Below, piece after piece: positions 12,301 through 23,400 of a stretch of 64,000 nucleotides of DNA. Each line of letters opens with the position of its first letter. Position 1 is the first letter of the stretch. The DNA is taken from positions 682,001 through 746,000 of the forward strand of contig OW051471.1 in NCBI GenBank assembly GCA_932521025.1. The letters are read 5' to 3'. The position numbers and the translations under genes were made by a program. Source of the DNA: Oscheius onirici (lineage: Eukaryota > Nematoda > Chromadorea > Rhabditida > Rhabditidae). Below the pieces are notes generated by a model. The model searched no databases and had not been told where the DNA came from. It saw only the letters and a list, made by a program, of their open reading frames with translations.

Positions 12301-13906
12301 CCAAACGTCAAGATCATGAAATGGCTGCCCCAGTCTGACCTTCTTCAACATCCAAGAATCAAGGCTTTCATCAGTCACGGAGGCTACAATGGAATGCAGG
12401 TTTGTGACCAAAAATGTTTTAAACGGAGCATAAAAGAGTGGAGAAAGTTGCTTATTTGATATCGGCTCGAGTTTGACTTTGAATACAAGGAAAAATCCCA
12501 ATTTCAGGAGACGATCGCAGCCGGAAAGCCCATCATTATGATTCCGCTCTTTGGAGATCAGCCGAAAAATGCCAAGATTGGAGAAAAGCACGGGATTGCC
12601 AAGATTCTACTGAAGAATGACTTTACGGAGGAGAATTTGTACCAGGCTGTAAAGGAGGTCATGACTGAGAAAAGGTGGGCAGACTCTAAAATTGGGGCGA
12701 ACAAGCAAGGTATTTTTTTCCAACTAAAACGGATCTTTTCTATGAGACTTCACGAATCACACGAGTATTTTTTTGTGTGTATTGTCAATAGACTCGATAC
12801 GCGAAAAAGCAAATCAATGAAAAGAAACTTTTTTCTTTTTGCGGAGAAGTTGAAGCGTTTCAAAAAATGTTGGAAAGTTTTGGTAATACTGGAGCTGGCA
12901 ACTCCCTCACAATCAGGCTAAATTTTGAAGCGTCAATCCCTGGTGCTCGTTTTTGATGTTTTACCCCTTTTTCACCCATTTTTATACTTTCTAAGTACGT
13001 TTATCGAATTCTACGCCTAAAACAACCCCATGAATGAAAAAAACCTATGATTTTCGAAGAAAACGCAAGGGAACAATACTAGGCAAAGATGCTCTATTCG
13101 GGAAATTGTGAGCATTCTAGGGGTTGTTTCAGGCGTACAATTCAGTAAACATACTCAGAAAGTGTAAAACTGCCTGGAAAATGGGTAAAATCATCCAAAA
13201 TGAACACCAGGGGGTTGTCAGTTCGAGGATTACCGGTTTTTTTTTCTAAAAAATTCTCAAGTCGAGTGCTAGTCCTATACCAGGTAGTACAAACGGATAC
13301 AGTGCAACAATATTAATTTTTACTCTACGTCGCAATTCAATCGAAGATCGCTGGTATAGAAAAGCTATAAAATCTGTACGAAAACAATTAGGCCGCCTAA
13401 CAGCTAAAAACTCAAATTAGACCGCTCAAAAAACGTACACAAAAACGTACTCACAGAGAAGGGCCCTATGGGTTACTGCAGTGTCCTTTTTGTTGTACAG
13501 ACTTTAGCAGCTGATCCTAAAAGAACTCAGTATTTTGTGTTTCATGAAAGGTACTAAAGCAAGCGGACTTGTGTGAGCCACTACCCCGCAGATGAGCAGG
13601 AGAAAAACACTCAGATTTAGCTACACAACGTCCGTCCAGCGTCTCTCCAAAATGGTCCAGATGCAGCCCGTTTCGTCTGAGCAGCTTCTCGTCAAATGGA
13701 CGGAACTCTTGGCAGAATTCAAGACTTTGGACAATTTGAAGCCGGCCAGCTTGAAGCTAAACTTCTTCCAATACTACAGTCTCGATGTAATCGCTTTTCT
13801 GGTTACGATAGTCGCGGTTGTGATTGTACTTCTCCTCCTCTTTACTCGCTGGCTCCTGTGTAAGGTCTATAGAAAAATTGTGCCGAAGAAGGAAAAAACG
13901 GCGTAG
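3340..13906 (+). CDS. UDP-glucuronosyltransferase (UGT, GT1 family)
   Basis: Ten exons join in frame to 528 aa: 3340-3420, 4149-4346, 9457-9532, 9577-9712, 9755-9819, 10050-10140, 11414-11761, 12267-12399, 12508-12674, 13615-13906. Residues 1-14 are a signal peptide ([14 protein letters not shown]). The N-terminal acceptor-binding half follows, with FDLAF and a C-x-C-rich turn. The UGT signature spans exons 8-9: [23 protein letters not shown] and PLFGDQ, which bind the UDP-sugar. A hydrophobic span of about 23 residues near 489-511 is followed by a basic tail ending KKEKTA, an ER-retrieval-type KxKxx signal. Length and order match the family, so it should conjugate small lipophilic substrates in the ER lumen. 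Intron 2 is 5.1 kb because of two retroelements; all junctions keep phase, so the gene looks functional. The subfamily member cannot be assigned. AATAAA lies at 13948. Confidence 0.93.
4461..7376 (+). CDS. RTE endonuclease-reverse transcriptase polyprotein
   Basis: An uninterrupted 971-aa frame. Residues about 50-300 form an AP-like endonuclease with AGDFN at 195-199, FNQIDF, and the terminal DH at 289-290. The central reverse transcriptase carries [43 protein letters not shown] and the catalytic YADD at 726-729. The C-terminus holds the R-x-R-P..RW-x-DFL block typical of RTE proteins. It should nick target DNA and copy its own RNA there (target-primed reverse transcription). The absence of stops or frameshifts, with a perfect target duplication, points to a young insertion. 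The start is taken at the first ATG inside the element; the frame is also open upstream through intron sequence, which is accidental. Confidence 0.92.
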   Translation: MKCLMLLLVLWNVVLINCSSKVQTIGKYLPQGEKNTDRPRGSPGNAWFYPISMPPKPLLTIGAMNTRTLATTARQLEIEEALNKFNCDVLVTSEARIVGKGSFILSSSKRVVFHSGGRSAAHGIAFITSSDVAKSAKFFPRNERLAALHLKAHQLYIIGCYAPTSTYTDEEFDNFLDQVEQEIRKCPKEATPFIAGDFNCKVQRQDGNEFAVGGYSPGQGNQRGTILTEMAMRNNLKLWNTMFPRKRSKLWTWRSPNGQTFNQIDFMMTTTRVKVHNCFVHHSFLFDSDHRLLVAKIKDGKTQRKRRPHRPQLRFNPQEYVRNAHILGLPGSTEDSSAIDSYNVIRAYTETASSNCWEQIPKIPWLSEHTKDLLARRHIFKGNPSMTQPYKEACSLARNSLRSDIEQKKDKEIRNAVMRGQGTNRAKRCITHVNSMLLMRDAATGAISQSNTCHMVKEYYDNLYRCSIPIPTYIVPSADPFPSFTRDEAKFAMKSLKVGHSPGPDYILPDMLNLAAEQLSPAVATLLNGLSRGDAVPTELCESWMKLLHKGGSSEDLGNFRPISLLSTVLKTCTKAVLLRMEKKLEEFEDSSQSGFRKGYSTMDHVHTIKQVAEKCTEYSIPIYLAFVDFCKAFDSIEWNAVWSTLTSAGIDVELVLMLQRLYESSNTYVIVNQEKVKVEFRKGVRQGDTLSPLLFNCVLRSILRSIDWEMQGLKVDGRHLTSLEYADDVTLVAKTRPELEKMLKKLIEATSTVGLRINDKKTVLLTSCSTTRTPINVNGQAFSFQNETIYLGVPVSIPLNHHKEIERSIRRGWLAWSQHSKWLTDNTIPMEKRRRLFNACITSAVTYGCETWTLSEQDREQLRIVQRKMERRMLSITRFHRWTNQKIRDITRIQDWTTVADRRKLNWARKITAMGTDRWARAVTNWIPYDRKRPRRQPPSRWRDFLKKCFDIPWWTASSEQWNRVIVQHR
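4461..7413 (+). mobile_element. RTE-clade non-LTR retrotransposon, intact ORF
   Basis: A LINE sits in UGT intron 2 in the sense orientation. It is flanked by a perfect 14-bp direct repeat TATCTGAAGATTTT at 4447-4460 and 7414-7427, which defines the ends. The 3' end is an AT-rich AAATATATAATATAAATA tail directly after the stop codon, as usual for RTE elements. There is essentially no 5' UTR: the ATG of the ORF is the first base after the target duplication, so the copy may be slightly 5'-truncated. Confidence 0.92.
7686..9407 (+). mobile_element. TA-flanked inverted-repeat element enclosing a LINE relic
   Basis: The ends are about 40-bp inverted repeats (7686-7725 and 9368-9407, one clear mismatch) starting CTTGTGTAGTACACAGACGC. 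Each is bordered by TA (7684-7685 and 9408-9409), the target duplication of Tc1/mariner-type DNA transposons. The interior has no transposase; it is mostly a degenerate LINE reverse transcriptase. Either a LINE inserted into a MITE, or a TIR element mobilised a LINE fragment. The whole lies in UGT intron 2, just upstream of exon 3. Confidence 0.75.
7896..9106 (+). pseudogene. Frameshifted LINE reverse transcriptase (CR1/jockey-like)
   Basis: Two frames together cover the second half of a reverse transcriptase. The first (7896-8165) holds [16 protein letters not shown] and [10 protein letters not shown]. The second runs to 9106 and holds [16 protein letters not shown], the catalytic FADD near 8306, and a C-terminal thumb with VRPILEFG. 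The frame changes near 8115-8130, and the 5' half with the endonuclease is absent, so this copy is dead. Motif wording ([22 protein letters not shown]) is of the CR1/jockey group and clearly different from the RTE element 500 bases upstream. Confidence 0.85.
11020..11325 (+). repeat. Dispersed repeat R1, copy 1
   Basis: This part of UGT intron 6 matches about 43860-43941 plus 44247-44515. Shared blocks include GGAGCTAAAGTTATAGTAGAA, CCCGCACTTGATTCT, TTAATTGTGCGCACAAATTG and GAGACCTGGGAGCAATTTAA. Nothing encodes a protein. The pyrimidine-rich stretch 10730-11080 just upstream may belong to the same element. Comparison of the two copies exposes the SINE-like insertion in copy 2. Confidence 0.75.
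12922..13215. repeat. Palindromic element in UGT intron 9
   Basis: Bases 12922-13033 and 13116-13215 are imperfect inverted copies. ACGCCTAAAACAACCCC near 13012 pairs with GGGGTTGTTTCAGGCGT near 13118, and TTTTACCC near 12957 pairs with GGGTAAAA near 13183. It is non-coding and MITE-like. It lies between the penultimate and last exons and could form a long hairpin in the pre-mRNA. Confidence 0.7.
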
Positions 13907-13947
13907 AAAAAAAGATCAGAAATCATAACATATCAGGCAGTTTTGTG

Positions 13948-13953
13948 AATAAA
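13948..13953 (+). terminator. Poly(A) signal of UGT gene
   Basis: Canonical AATAAA 42 bases after the UGT stop codon. Confidence 0.6.
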
Positions 13954-14640
13954 TTGGAAGGAAATGAAAATGGGAAGTTTCTTCAGAAATTTCTCGCTTA
14001 CAATTCTGGACGGCGAAATTTAAGAAGTCAAGAAAACGAAAACGAGGCAAAGATGAATGACTTGAAGGAAAGCTGAAACATAAATTATCTCCAGTACATC
14101 GCAGGACTCCATACTTGCAACAGAAGTGAAACATAACCAACTTTTTTCTTACCATCTTTGTATGGAACTCTTCTTTTCATGACTTTTTTTTGCTATGGAA
14201 TATCCAGTTGGCAATCACTATAAAACAATGTTGCGTAAAGATATATTCAGCCAGTGAAACTTGAAAAGTATGTGGGGCTTCGAGTATGGAGTGTTCAAGA
14301 AAAGAGCATAAATTGACTCACTAAATCGACTCAGAAATTTTTTACTCACGTGATTGAGTACCCAGCAGGAAGTTGTTTTCAAAGAAAATACAAGGAATAG
14401 GGGAAACCTGAAAAAAACGTATTTTTTTCAAAAGACTACAGTATACTACCGTCAAAGAAAGTTCTAGATCAACTGTCAAATTCTCGTTCTGGAGATCAAG
14501 TTCCAGGCAACTAATTATCCTTAGAGCAATCTTGAAACAATACAAACGAAACAATTACCAACTTTTTCTTCAAGAAAAAAAACTAAAAAAGTAACAAACT
14601 TTAGCAATTAACAAACACAAAAATAGCCTCTTCTCCTCCA
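13954..14640. other. Intergenic spacer UGT to NRF-6-like gene
   Basis: About 690 bases with no convincing ORF or repeat. The distance to the next ATG is too long for a typical nematode operon, and I see no trans-splice acceptor just before 14641, so the downstream gene probably has its own promoter here. Confidence 0.5.
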
Positions 14641-17312
14641 ATGAAGTTGCTGTTCTTTCTACTCTTCGCAACAGTTCAAGCAGTTCCACCAGACGTCCTT
14701 CGGACTCTTCCTCTGGACTGGACGGACGGCTCCAATGGGACGACGGAGCAGCTGCTCGAGACTGTCACTCAGTGGCTCAATTGGACAGTCGGACTGGAGA
14801 TGACGAGTCTGGTAGAAACTGTCCTGAAGGCTGGAGGAATGGAAACGACGGAAGAGGCCAAAAAGTGTCTCTCTTCACTGACTGGACTCTTCCAGAACCT
14901 TCAAAGTCACTCGACTACGCGTCTCCTGGACTCTTGGCCCAAACTACCAGCAGGGATTCTTCGTCGTGGCCCATTCTTTCTACTGGGGGACTATGACCAG
15001 TGCCTGGAGATCCAGAAGACAGATCCGGAGACGCACTATTGTACTGTTGGAGCAAATTTCGAGATTGGAAAGACTGTCCCTCTTACTGGTTAGTTCAGTC
15101 TCTGTCTGTGTCTCTCTCTCTCTCTGTCTCTGTTCCTGTTACTGTACTTTCCCCTTCCAGGAGGTTTCTGTCTCCCAACGTCCTGTTCCGAGCCGGCTTT
15201 TCGTGATCTAGTCACCATCTGGCTTACTGACGTCCTTCCCGACCAGGCAACGAAACTAGTTGAGCTCAAAGAAGTCCATTGCCAGCAAGCTGAGACCGGA
15301 ATCACTTGGAGACGCGTCCTCTTCTACACGATCATTCTGCTATGGGGACTGCTCCTGCTGTCCGGAACCTACGTCGACTACAAGCGCCGTTCTACGGACT
15401 CTGACGGCAGTCCGAACATTTCCTTCGATGTACAGTCGGTGGCCGGATCCGATAAAGAGGCCTCGTTTGTTCCAAGTCGCGAGAAGAAGAAGCCGACTTT
15501 GCATCTCTTCAATGCGCCCTCGATCGCTCTCACCTTTCGCAGTGTCCCGGATCTGAAGAAACAGCTCGGACTGAAGACTACTCTGGTCGATGTACTCTGT
15601 GCATTCAGCATCCGCGTCTCCTTGGCTCATCTCTTCCGCAACTCGGCCAGAGAACTGTCTGTTCTACACGGATTGAAGGTCTTTAGTGCATTTTGGGTGA
15701 GTCCAGAGAAAGACAGTCTTCCAAACAAAGACTTCCAGATAATCCTCGGTCACTGCTGTCTCTTCAGTCTGCCCTACATGGATACGGTACTCTCGCTCTC
15801 GTCCAATGCTGTAAATCCGTTGTTTTCATCCATCTTATTCAATTCGTCATTGGCTGTCGACTCGTTTCTTTTCGTCACAGGAACTGTTCTGGCATATACT
15901 GTCAGGAAGAGAATGCTCTTCAGGTAAGGATAAGAGTCAGTGACAGTGACTGATTCTGTTCCCTTTCCAGAGGACCTCGCGACTCTTCCTCAACTACCGT
16001 AGTCCATCTGCTGTTTTTCTACATTCACCGTCTGGCCCGTCTCTGGCCAGCTCTCGTCTTCTTTGCCATCTTCATGTCCGTCTTCTACTCTCACCTGGCA
16101 GATGGTCCCCTATGGAACAGTAACGGCATTTTTGGCTCCCAATGCACCGCAGCTGATCTGACTCGTCTCCTTCTCTTCGTCTCAAACTTCAGTCCATCTC
16201 TCTGTCTTCCCTGGCTCTGGCACATCAGTCTCGACTTCCAGCTCTATCTGACAGCTCCAATCTTTCTCTTTTTCCTCTCCAAAATTAACAAGAGACTCGT
16301 CCTCGGAGCTGGATTTGCCATTGCTTGCAGTCTCGGCTACAGACTCGCCATCTTTCAGGTCTACAGTCTGCCGCCGAACATGTTCCTGGGAATGCTCAAG
16401 GAGGGCCGATTTGAAGAAGGAGAGCTCCATTTTAAGCTGCTCTACGGCAATCCAATCTCCAGATGTCCTCCCTTTATCGTCGGCATCCTGACGGGCTGGT
16501 TCATGTGCCTGCAGCAGAAGCAAAAGCTCAGCTGGCTTGTGGTTGGAGGACTCAAGCTGACAGCTTATGGACTCCTTGGATATGCTCTCTTTGCCCCAAT
16601 GTCTCAGGAGGTTAGTTTTAGCTTTTTTCAACAAAAAAACTCAGGACACTCTGGCCATCCTACACGCCGTCCTGCATCGTCTGCTCTGGTCTCTTGGTCT
16701 CGCCGTCCTCGTATGGCTCTCCGAGACTGGTCATCACAGTCTCTGTCAATTCTTTCTGGCCAGTCCGCGTCTACTGCCCATCTCTCGTCTCAGCTTTGGA
16801 CTGTATCTCTGCCACGAACCGATTCTCCTCTATCTGATCTGGACACAGCGACAAGCCAATTCGGACTACAATTTCGGGTGAGTCTGTTACTGTTACTGTT
16901 CCCGTCTCTGTCCCTCTCTACCCCATTTTTCAGCCACTTCATCCTGCTCGGGACTACCGTAACGGCTCTGAGTCTCGTCGGAGCATTCTTCTTTGCCATC
17001 TGCTTCGAGCTGCCGATTCTGAGCATTGAGCGTCGTCTCTTCAAGCGTACGGACACGCGTTTCAATCGCAAGAAGCAGAACACCTCCACAGCCAAACTGC
17101 ATCGTCGTGTCGAGAAGAAACTCGGCAGAAAAGCCACCGCCGCTCTCAGCTTCACGGAAAAGACGCAGCTCTGGCTGACAAATGTAGAAAATCCATACAG
17201 GGAGCTCGTTGAAGGAGGAATAATCAGGGACGAGGAAGAAGAGGAACTGGATTCGATCACGACCATGCCCCAGGAGCTGCTGCTCGAAGAGGAGGCTCTA
17301 CGAAGGGAATAG
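14641..17312 (+). CDS. NRF-6-like acyltransferase-3 membrane protein
   Basis: Six exons (14641-15088, 15161-15696, 15739-15923, 15971-16610, 16645-16877, 16934-17312) join to 806 aa. Residues 1-14 are a signal peptide. The extracellular NRF domain runs to about 200 and is rich in Cys and Asn-linked sites, ending with GGFCLPTSCSEPAFR. One membrane segment (RVLFYTIILLWGLLLL) leads to a long basic loop, then the acyltransferase-3 domain of about ten membrane spans begins at LHGLKVFSAFW and continues with LGHCC, HRLARLWPAL and PWLWHISLDFQLYL. The tail is cytosolic and charged, ending in Glu-rich sequence. The family (C. elegans nrf-6, ndg-4 and many paralogues) is linked to lipid or drug transport in intestine; which member this is cannot be told. 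Introns are very short (34-72 bp) and CT-rich. No break is seen. Confidence 0.92.
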
Positions 17313-17384
17313 GAACAATTCTCTGAGCCATTTTGTTCTAACCCTCTCTTTGTGTACGGGTAGGAGATAAGAGAATCTTCTCAG

Positions 17385-17390
17385 AATAAA
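17385..17390 (+). terminator. Poly(A) signal of NRF-6-like gene
   Basis: Canonical AATAAA 73 bases after the stop codon at 17312. Confidence 0.55.
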
Positions 17391-20300
17391 ACAAGCGTCT
17401 AACGTGTATGATGAATGTTCCATTGCAACTAAGAAGTGAGCTTTAGGGCACAAACTTATCTTATGAGGGAGTTGAAACAAAACAGAAGGGTTAATTGGGA
17501 CAGGTGCAGAGAAAACTACAAAAATTGAGGTAAAGACGGGGAGATGTGAGAGAGATACGGGAGGATGGACAAGCCTGGGGGTACACTAACTCCTTCAAGT
17601 GGGAGGATGGGACAAACTGGTCATGATAGGCGACCAGAGCCAGATATACGGCGCCCCTTTTGTAGAATAGACCCACATCAGGCTTCGGTCTGGGTTGGTT
17701 TGTGGCCGGACACTTACGGATAAGAGCAGATAGGTTTATCGTACTTTTTTTGCAATCTGAGGAAACTTTTCAAATCCGAACAGGAATACCTTATGTTAGG
17801 AAGAGAGCAGTTTATGAGAAAAGACAGAATCTCTCTACATACAACTGAAGCACAATGGTGTCCGTCCGTGTAGATGAACACGTCAAGACACGATGTAAAG
17901 AGATTAGTCTGGTAATTGAGAAACAAGTTGAACCCTGCCAAGAGATTAGTGTTGCAAAAAGTTGAACAAGCTACTGCTGGGTATGGTACCGGTTATAGAG
18001 GGGCACACCAAACGAAAGGGCGGCGACAGCCGTAATAAACGGTTGGTCTATTATTTAAAGTTGAGCCGTCTTCGTCCGTGCGAAGCCCCGACACGGGAAA
18101 AGTCAAAAACGTTGGTGCGGGATCGAATCCGCGACGTTCGGGCGCCAAGCGCGCTGGGATTGCTCCAGGAAGGAAAGTGGTAAAGTTCTCGGAATAATAT
18201 GCGGAAGATCGACGCTGGCTGCGCAGCAGCGACTTAGCCCTGACCAGTCTGGCCTGTTGCCATACTTGTTGTTCGTACAAAAAATCTTTCAAATAACAGA
18301 TGTAATTGGGAATAGAATGTCTAAGAAAGGTGAAACAAACTGGAAAATCGGCGTAACCCCGATTTTTTTTAGTGTTCTTGGCTGAAAACATGAGTTGGCT
18401 TTTTTGTGAAGTCCAAATTAGGTTTTCTATTACAGGAGAAAGGAGTGGAATCCCCAAAAAGCGCGTTCTTTTGGAGCCGAAAACCAGCAAAAATGTATCA
18501 GCAATAAGATGGGGTCAATGCGTTACCGAATGTTTGGTCTGCTTGCTGGTTTTGCATTTTAGAACTTTACCAAACTTTTCACAATTTTAGGATCTCAGAA
18601 AATTCAAAATTCCAAACATTTTTGAAGTAAACAACAGCATCCTCTTTTTTGTTTAGGACACTCACCAGGGGGCTGATCCTTCCCCTAGATAACGTTTCTC
18701 GCCCTATTTCGTTTTCTCACCAATCGACCAGTCTTTTCAAAATTTCTGTCAAAAATGACAGTAGAAGCTGGACCATCTTGGAGAGAGTGAGGCTTTTTTG
18801 TGTTTCACACTTTGCGTATCAAAAAAAAGTTTGACTTTAGCTGATGCCCTGGAATCTGATCAATTCAAAATCACTGGTTCGCCCAAAATGTCCCCAACCG
18901 CCAATCCGGTCCCAAAACGGCAGAACCTTATTTTAGTTTTTTTTTCGGCGAAGATCAAAGTTCAAAAAATGCAAGAAATGCTCATTGAGAGACCGTGATT
19001 TCAATTTTGTGAAACTGATTTAGGCGAGACTTATAGAAAGTTTTTGTTTCACATTTTGCGTATCAAAGGCACTTGTTTTCTTAGGTGCTTTTTTATTGTT
19101 TAAAAGTTTAAAATGTCAAGCTCAACTCATTGCTCAGTTTTTATCATTTTTCAAACATGTGTGAAGGAATGAATATTTCACAAAGAACTTGTCGAACTTA
19201 CTTGAACGCTGATTGTGAGACATGAAACTTCTCAGAAAGTCATACGGCGTCTCACATGAAAACTGCTACCCCCACGTTTATTTTTTAAAGAAGCTATTTC
19301 GTTCGAAACATATAGAGACAGAGAGGCGTGTTTTATTTCCCTAGCCGTGATTGTTTCGGAAAAGTTGTTCCCCCAAAGTTTCTCCTCAAACCCTACGTAT
19401 ATTTTTGTGCTTCACATGTGGAATTAGAAAGTGGTTATGGTCACTGTATAGCTTTGCATTGTTTCCCACAAAGTGTTTCTACTTTTCCTACTGAGCATCG
19501 ACCTCAGGAGACAATGTGTTAAGAAAAACTTCAAAAGAGAATGCCAATTCATGTAGGGAAAAGGTCCCGGAAAAATTAAATCCCGATAAATTTCAATACG
19601 GAACAAAACTATTCGAAATGGAAAAGTAAAGTGAGCCGGAAAATAATGAAAATTCAGGCAAATGGGTCAAACTTGGGCAAAAAAACGTTGTGTTTGGTGT
19701 AGTAGACGCCATCGATGAAACAGACAATGGTCCTGAAAATGGTTTTTTACTGTAAAACGCTTGTCTCTAAAAAACACCGATGTGATAATAATCAACTTGT
19801 TATGTTCATCTTATTTGGAAAAGATGAAGCATAGAAAGTTTTTGATTGTTTTTGGAACTGATAGAGTAGACAGCTGTCTTCAATAATGAGAAAAAGAGAG
19901 ATTGAGGTTGAAATTTCCCGCCTGAGAATCTGTCCCACTCTTCCTTAGTTCTTTCCGCCCAACAATCCTTGAAAGTTAACATCATAGATCTCTACCCACA
20001 CTGAGCAATGTTCCCCTTACCTTTCAGGAAAATCATTTCGAAACTTGTTTCGAGCGTTCTTCATAACTTCCATATTTTCAAAGCTTGCGATTGAGTCAGG
20101 CACCTTGAAGACCAAAAAATGAACAAAAGAAAACCGAAATGTATACTTTTCAGCATTATTTCAATCGCTCTTTCTTTGGTTGAGTGTCCAACATTTGCTT
20201 GCTCTCTACATTTTGACCAGACTGTAAACATATCGTAAAATTTTCCAGTCACCGATCCAAGACAAGGAATAAGCGAAGTAATTGAAGGTGGTTATGCAGA

Positions 20301-20487
20301 AACGGTGAAACAAAAAAGTAGCACAGCCAAAAAATCAGATGCACAAACTGTGTTGGTTTGTTTCAAGCATTCTACATAACTTCCTCATTTTTTTTTTTAC
20401 AACTTGTATTATCTTCTACCTCATTGCTGCTATCAAAAAATCAAACAAAACGTCAAAATTTGCTCAATTTCTGCAAAAAAAAGAAAC
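17391..20487. other. Intergenic region, no gene seen
   Basis: About 3.1 kb between two genes that converge here. No frame longer than 170 codons has coding character. Repeat-like features are a tRNA-like block near 18110-18175 and a small repeated phrase TTTCACACTTTGCGTATCAAA near 18800, recurring near 19050. The right end is the 3' flank of the RGG-protein gene. Confidence 0.45.
18105..18175 (-). repeat. tRNA-like fragment (B-box only)
   Basis: Read on the minus strand, CGCGGATTCGATCCCGC resembles the T-arm of a tRNA (B box close to GGTTCGANTCC). The upstream part is GC-rich, but no convincing A box, anticodon arm or paired acceptor stem is present. It is therefore a tRNA-derived remnant or a chance match, not a tRNA gene. 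Confidence 0.3.
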
Positions 20488-23400
20488 TTACCACGGATCC
20501 CCATCAGCATCAGCCTTCATCTCGACAAGTCCCTTCAACTTTTTGATGGCCACTTCCAGCTTCTCAGCATCACCGAGTTCCTGGAGATCTTCCGAGTCGG
20601 AAAAACTGGAAATTATAAAATTTTAGGATAAAGAGAAAGCTGAACCTGGATGTCAGTTGTTCCACGGTGAATTTCTTGTCCTGTTCAGAAGTGACTTTGC
20701 ACAAGTGATGAAGAAGCTTGAGCTTGAAGGCTTGTTCTTCTTGGGAATGGGAAGTGACTCCGATTGTCTCGGCCTTGTAGAGATGAGGTCTTTCTTGGAG
20801 AGCGACCTTCAAAGAGTCGACAGAGGAAAGGATGGACATTATTGGGAAGTTTCCGTCGTTTTGCCTGAGAAAAGGGAGAAAAATTATGTTTCAAAATGTT
20901 TATACAGGCGGCCAAGTTTTTTTTTTGAATACTAATTGAAGGGTGCTATTTTTTCAGAACACAAAAAAAAAGTAAAAACAGGGTCAGACCGGGCCTGTGG
21001 TCCAAATTGGTGGGGTCACGGCTTAGCAAAAAGCTTGACGGATGCCAAGTTTTTCTGTAAAAATTTGTTTTCCCCAAAATAGTCCATACCGATCAATTTT
21101 GACACAAAGATGACTGCAATCATCGAAAGAACCCAAAGAAATCTTTCAACATAATCGTTTTGTTTTTAGTCTTTCAAATGTCAATTTTCATGGCAATGGT
21201 GGCAACAACAGATCATCTCAACACACTTTTTCTAATTTTATGCTCTTTTCGAAACAAAGCAAACTAAAAGTGACTTATTGCCCCCAGCTTTGGGGGCGGT
21301 ATCTTTACGCCCCCACCCCTCTAAACTTGGATTTTTGGGTGCGGCAGGGGCAATTTAAATTTTCCGGCTCTCGTTTGCATTTTCCAGCTTTGTACCAGTG
21401 TACAAAAATGTAGCCCTGATCAAGCTCTACAACTTTGTAAAACATTGCGAAGCTTGAAAATGCTGTTATCACTATGAAAAATTACTTTTGCCTTGGTTGA
21501 CAAGTTTTGGCTTAGAATCATTTTTTCACAGATAACAGCATTTTCGAGCTTAGCAATGTTCTGCAAAGTTGTAGAGCTTGATCAGGGCTACAACTTTGCT
21601 CACTGGAACAAAGTTGGAAAATGCAAACGAGAGTCGGAAAATTTAAATTGCCCCCGCCGCACCCAAAAATCCAAGTTTAGGGGGAGGGGGGCGTAAAGAA
21701 ACCTGCCCGATTGTTTGCGATAAAAGTTTCGACTCTTATCGCAAAAAACTCAGATAGATGGGGTCCTAAAAGTCTTTGCACTTTTAGTTTGCTTTGTTTG
21801 TAATTGACAGCTATTTTTTTCCCACAAATCGTTCACAATCGCGGACGCCGGTCGGCGGACGGCGGACGTTTTGGAAAAATAGAACTTTGTCTAACTTTTA
21901 AAATTTTCGAGCTATCGACTTGTAAATAGGGCTCTAGGGGTAACTTTTTATACTAAATCCGATGGAATAAGTCCTGGAACCGGAAAATGCTTCTGGCGCG
22001 CGCTGCGCGCGATTTTATGGTCTATGCGTTCTGCACTAATGGATGGCAAAGCCAAATTCACCGATTTTCTATCCCTTTATAAAGCTTTATCCTCTTTTTG
22101 AAACAAAGATTGACTTTGTAGATTTCTCCGTTTTTTTTTGCTAAATCCAAACTTCCCGGAAAGGAATAAAAAACTGTATGAGCCCTCTCTGTTCAAGAAA
22201 ACGCCACAGTAACCCAAAAATATGTGATTCTATTCAATTGTAATATCGAACTTTTTTTTGGGTTTCACCGTTTTTCCTAAAGCTGACTGTTGTGACATAC
22301 TATCAGGTGTGCGTATAATTTTTAGGAAAAATGTTGTATTTTTGGAATAACTTTTTGTAGGATGCACGAAAATAGCTTTTTCAAAAAAGAAAAAATTGGT
22401 GTGAGCAAGCTCTATCCGATGGTGTATATATCGGTTAGGTTTAGAATTAGAATATTTGAGTTTTAGCTGAAGCAAATTTTTTTTTCTTTGAAGTAGAGCT
22501 GTTTAGCGCACATCCCGACCAATTTTCACAGAACGTCCAATTACAAATTTGAAGGTCTCGATTAAAAACATTGATAGCCGCGACCAGATTTCCCAGAAAT
22601 TTTGTCTCGCTGAGATATGGAGGGTCCAAGTTGCAAAAGTGACCAACTTCAGGCAGTTGCACAGCTCTAACGAGTTCGAATTGGACAAATCGGCCGATGC
22701 ACCTTGAAAGAGCTCAATCTGGGCTACAAAATCCTGTATGGAACAAAGAGGGCCCAATGGAAAATTTTCGAGAAACTCGCCTCTGAAGTTCAGGTGGTTC
22801 AACTCATAATGGGGGTATCATGGGTCAAAAATAAAATTTTCCAAAAGTGGTTTTTATGCGTTCTGAGTTTGTTTTAGGCTCTTCTGAGACTTATCATATT
22901 GTTTTCGATCGATTGGACCACTTTTTGAAAACCACTTTTGGAAAATTTACCATGATATCATGAGTTGAACCACCTGAACTTCAGATTTTGCACACACCTG
23001 ATACTAAAATCTGGATGTCTGTCAAAAATTTCACATCAAAAATTCAAGATATCAAAAATTTATTCGGCCTCTTTTTCTCGTTTCCTCTTCTTTCTTACAC
23101 TATTTTTTCAATGCAAAACACCGTATAGGTCTTGCCAAAATGAGCTTCAAATTCTGGTTCCGCGAGCCAAAACTATTTTTTCACTTTTTACGGGTTTTAC
23201 CAGGCTTTCGACCAGTTTTTTTTGTTACAGTATCAAGGGTTGTACCCGTATGTGACAATGGAAGAAAAAAAATGACAAAAAAGGAAAAAATGTGAAAAAT
23301 AATTTTGGCGCGCGGAACCAAATTTTGAAGCTCGTTTTGGCGAGACCTATAATATATGCCTTTTTTGAAAAGTTTGTTTCTTGAGATGTTTATATTACTT

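Noticed and set aside
13907-14641. UGT and NRF-6-like gene as an operon
   Set aside because: The spacing of about 735 bp and lack of an acceptor before the second ATG do not fit nematode operon structure.
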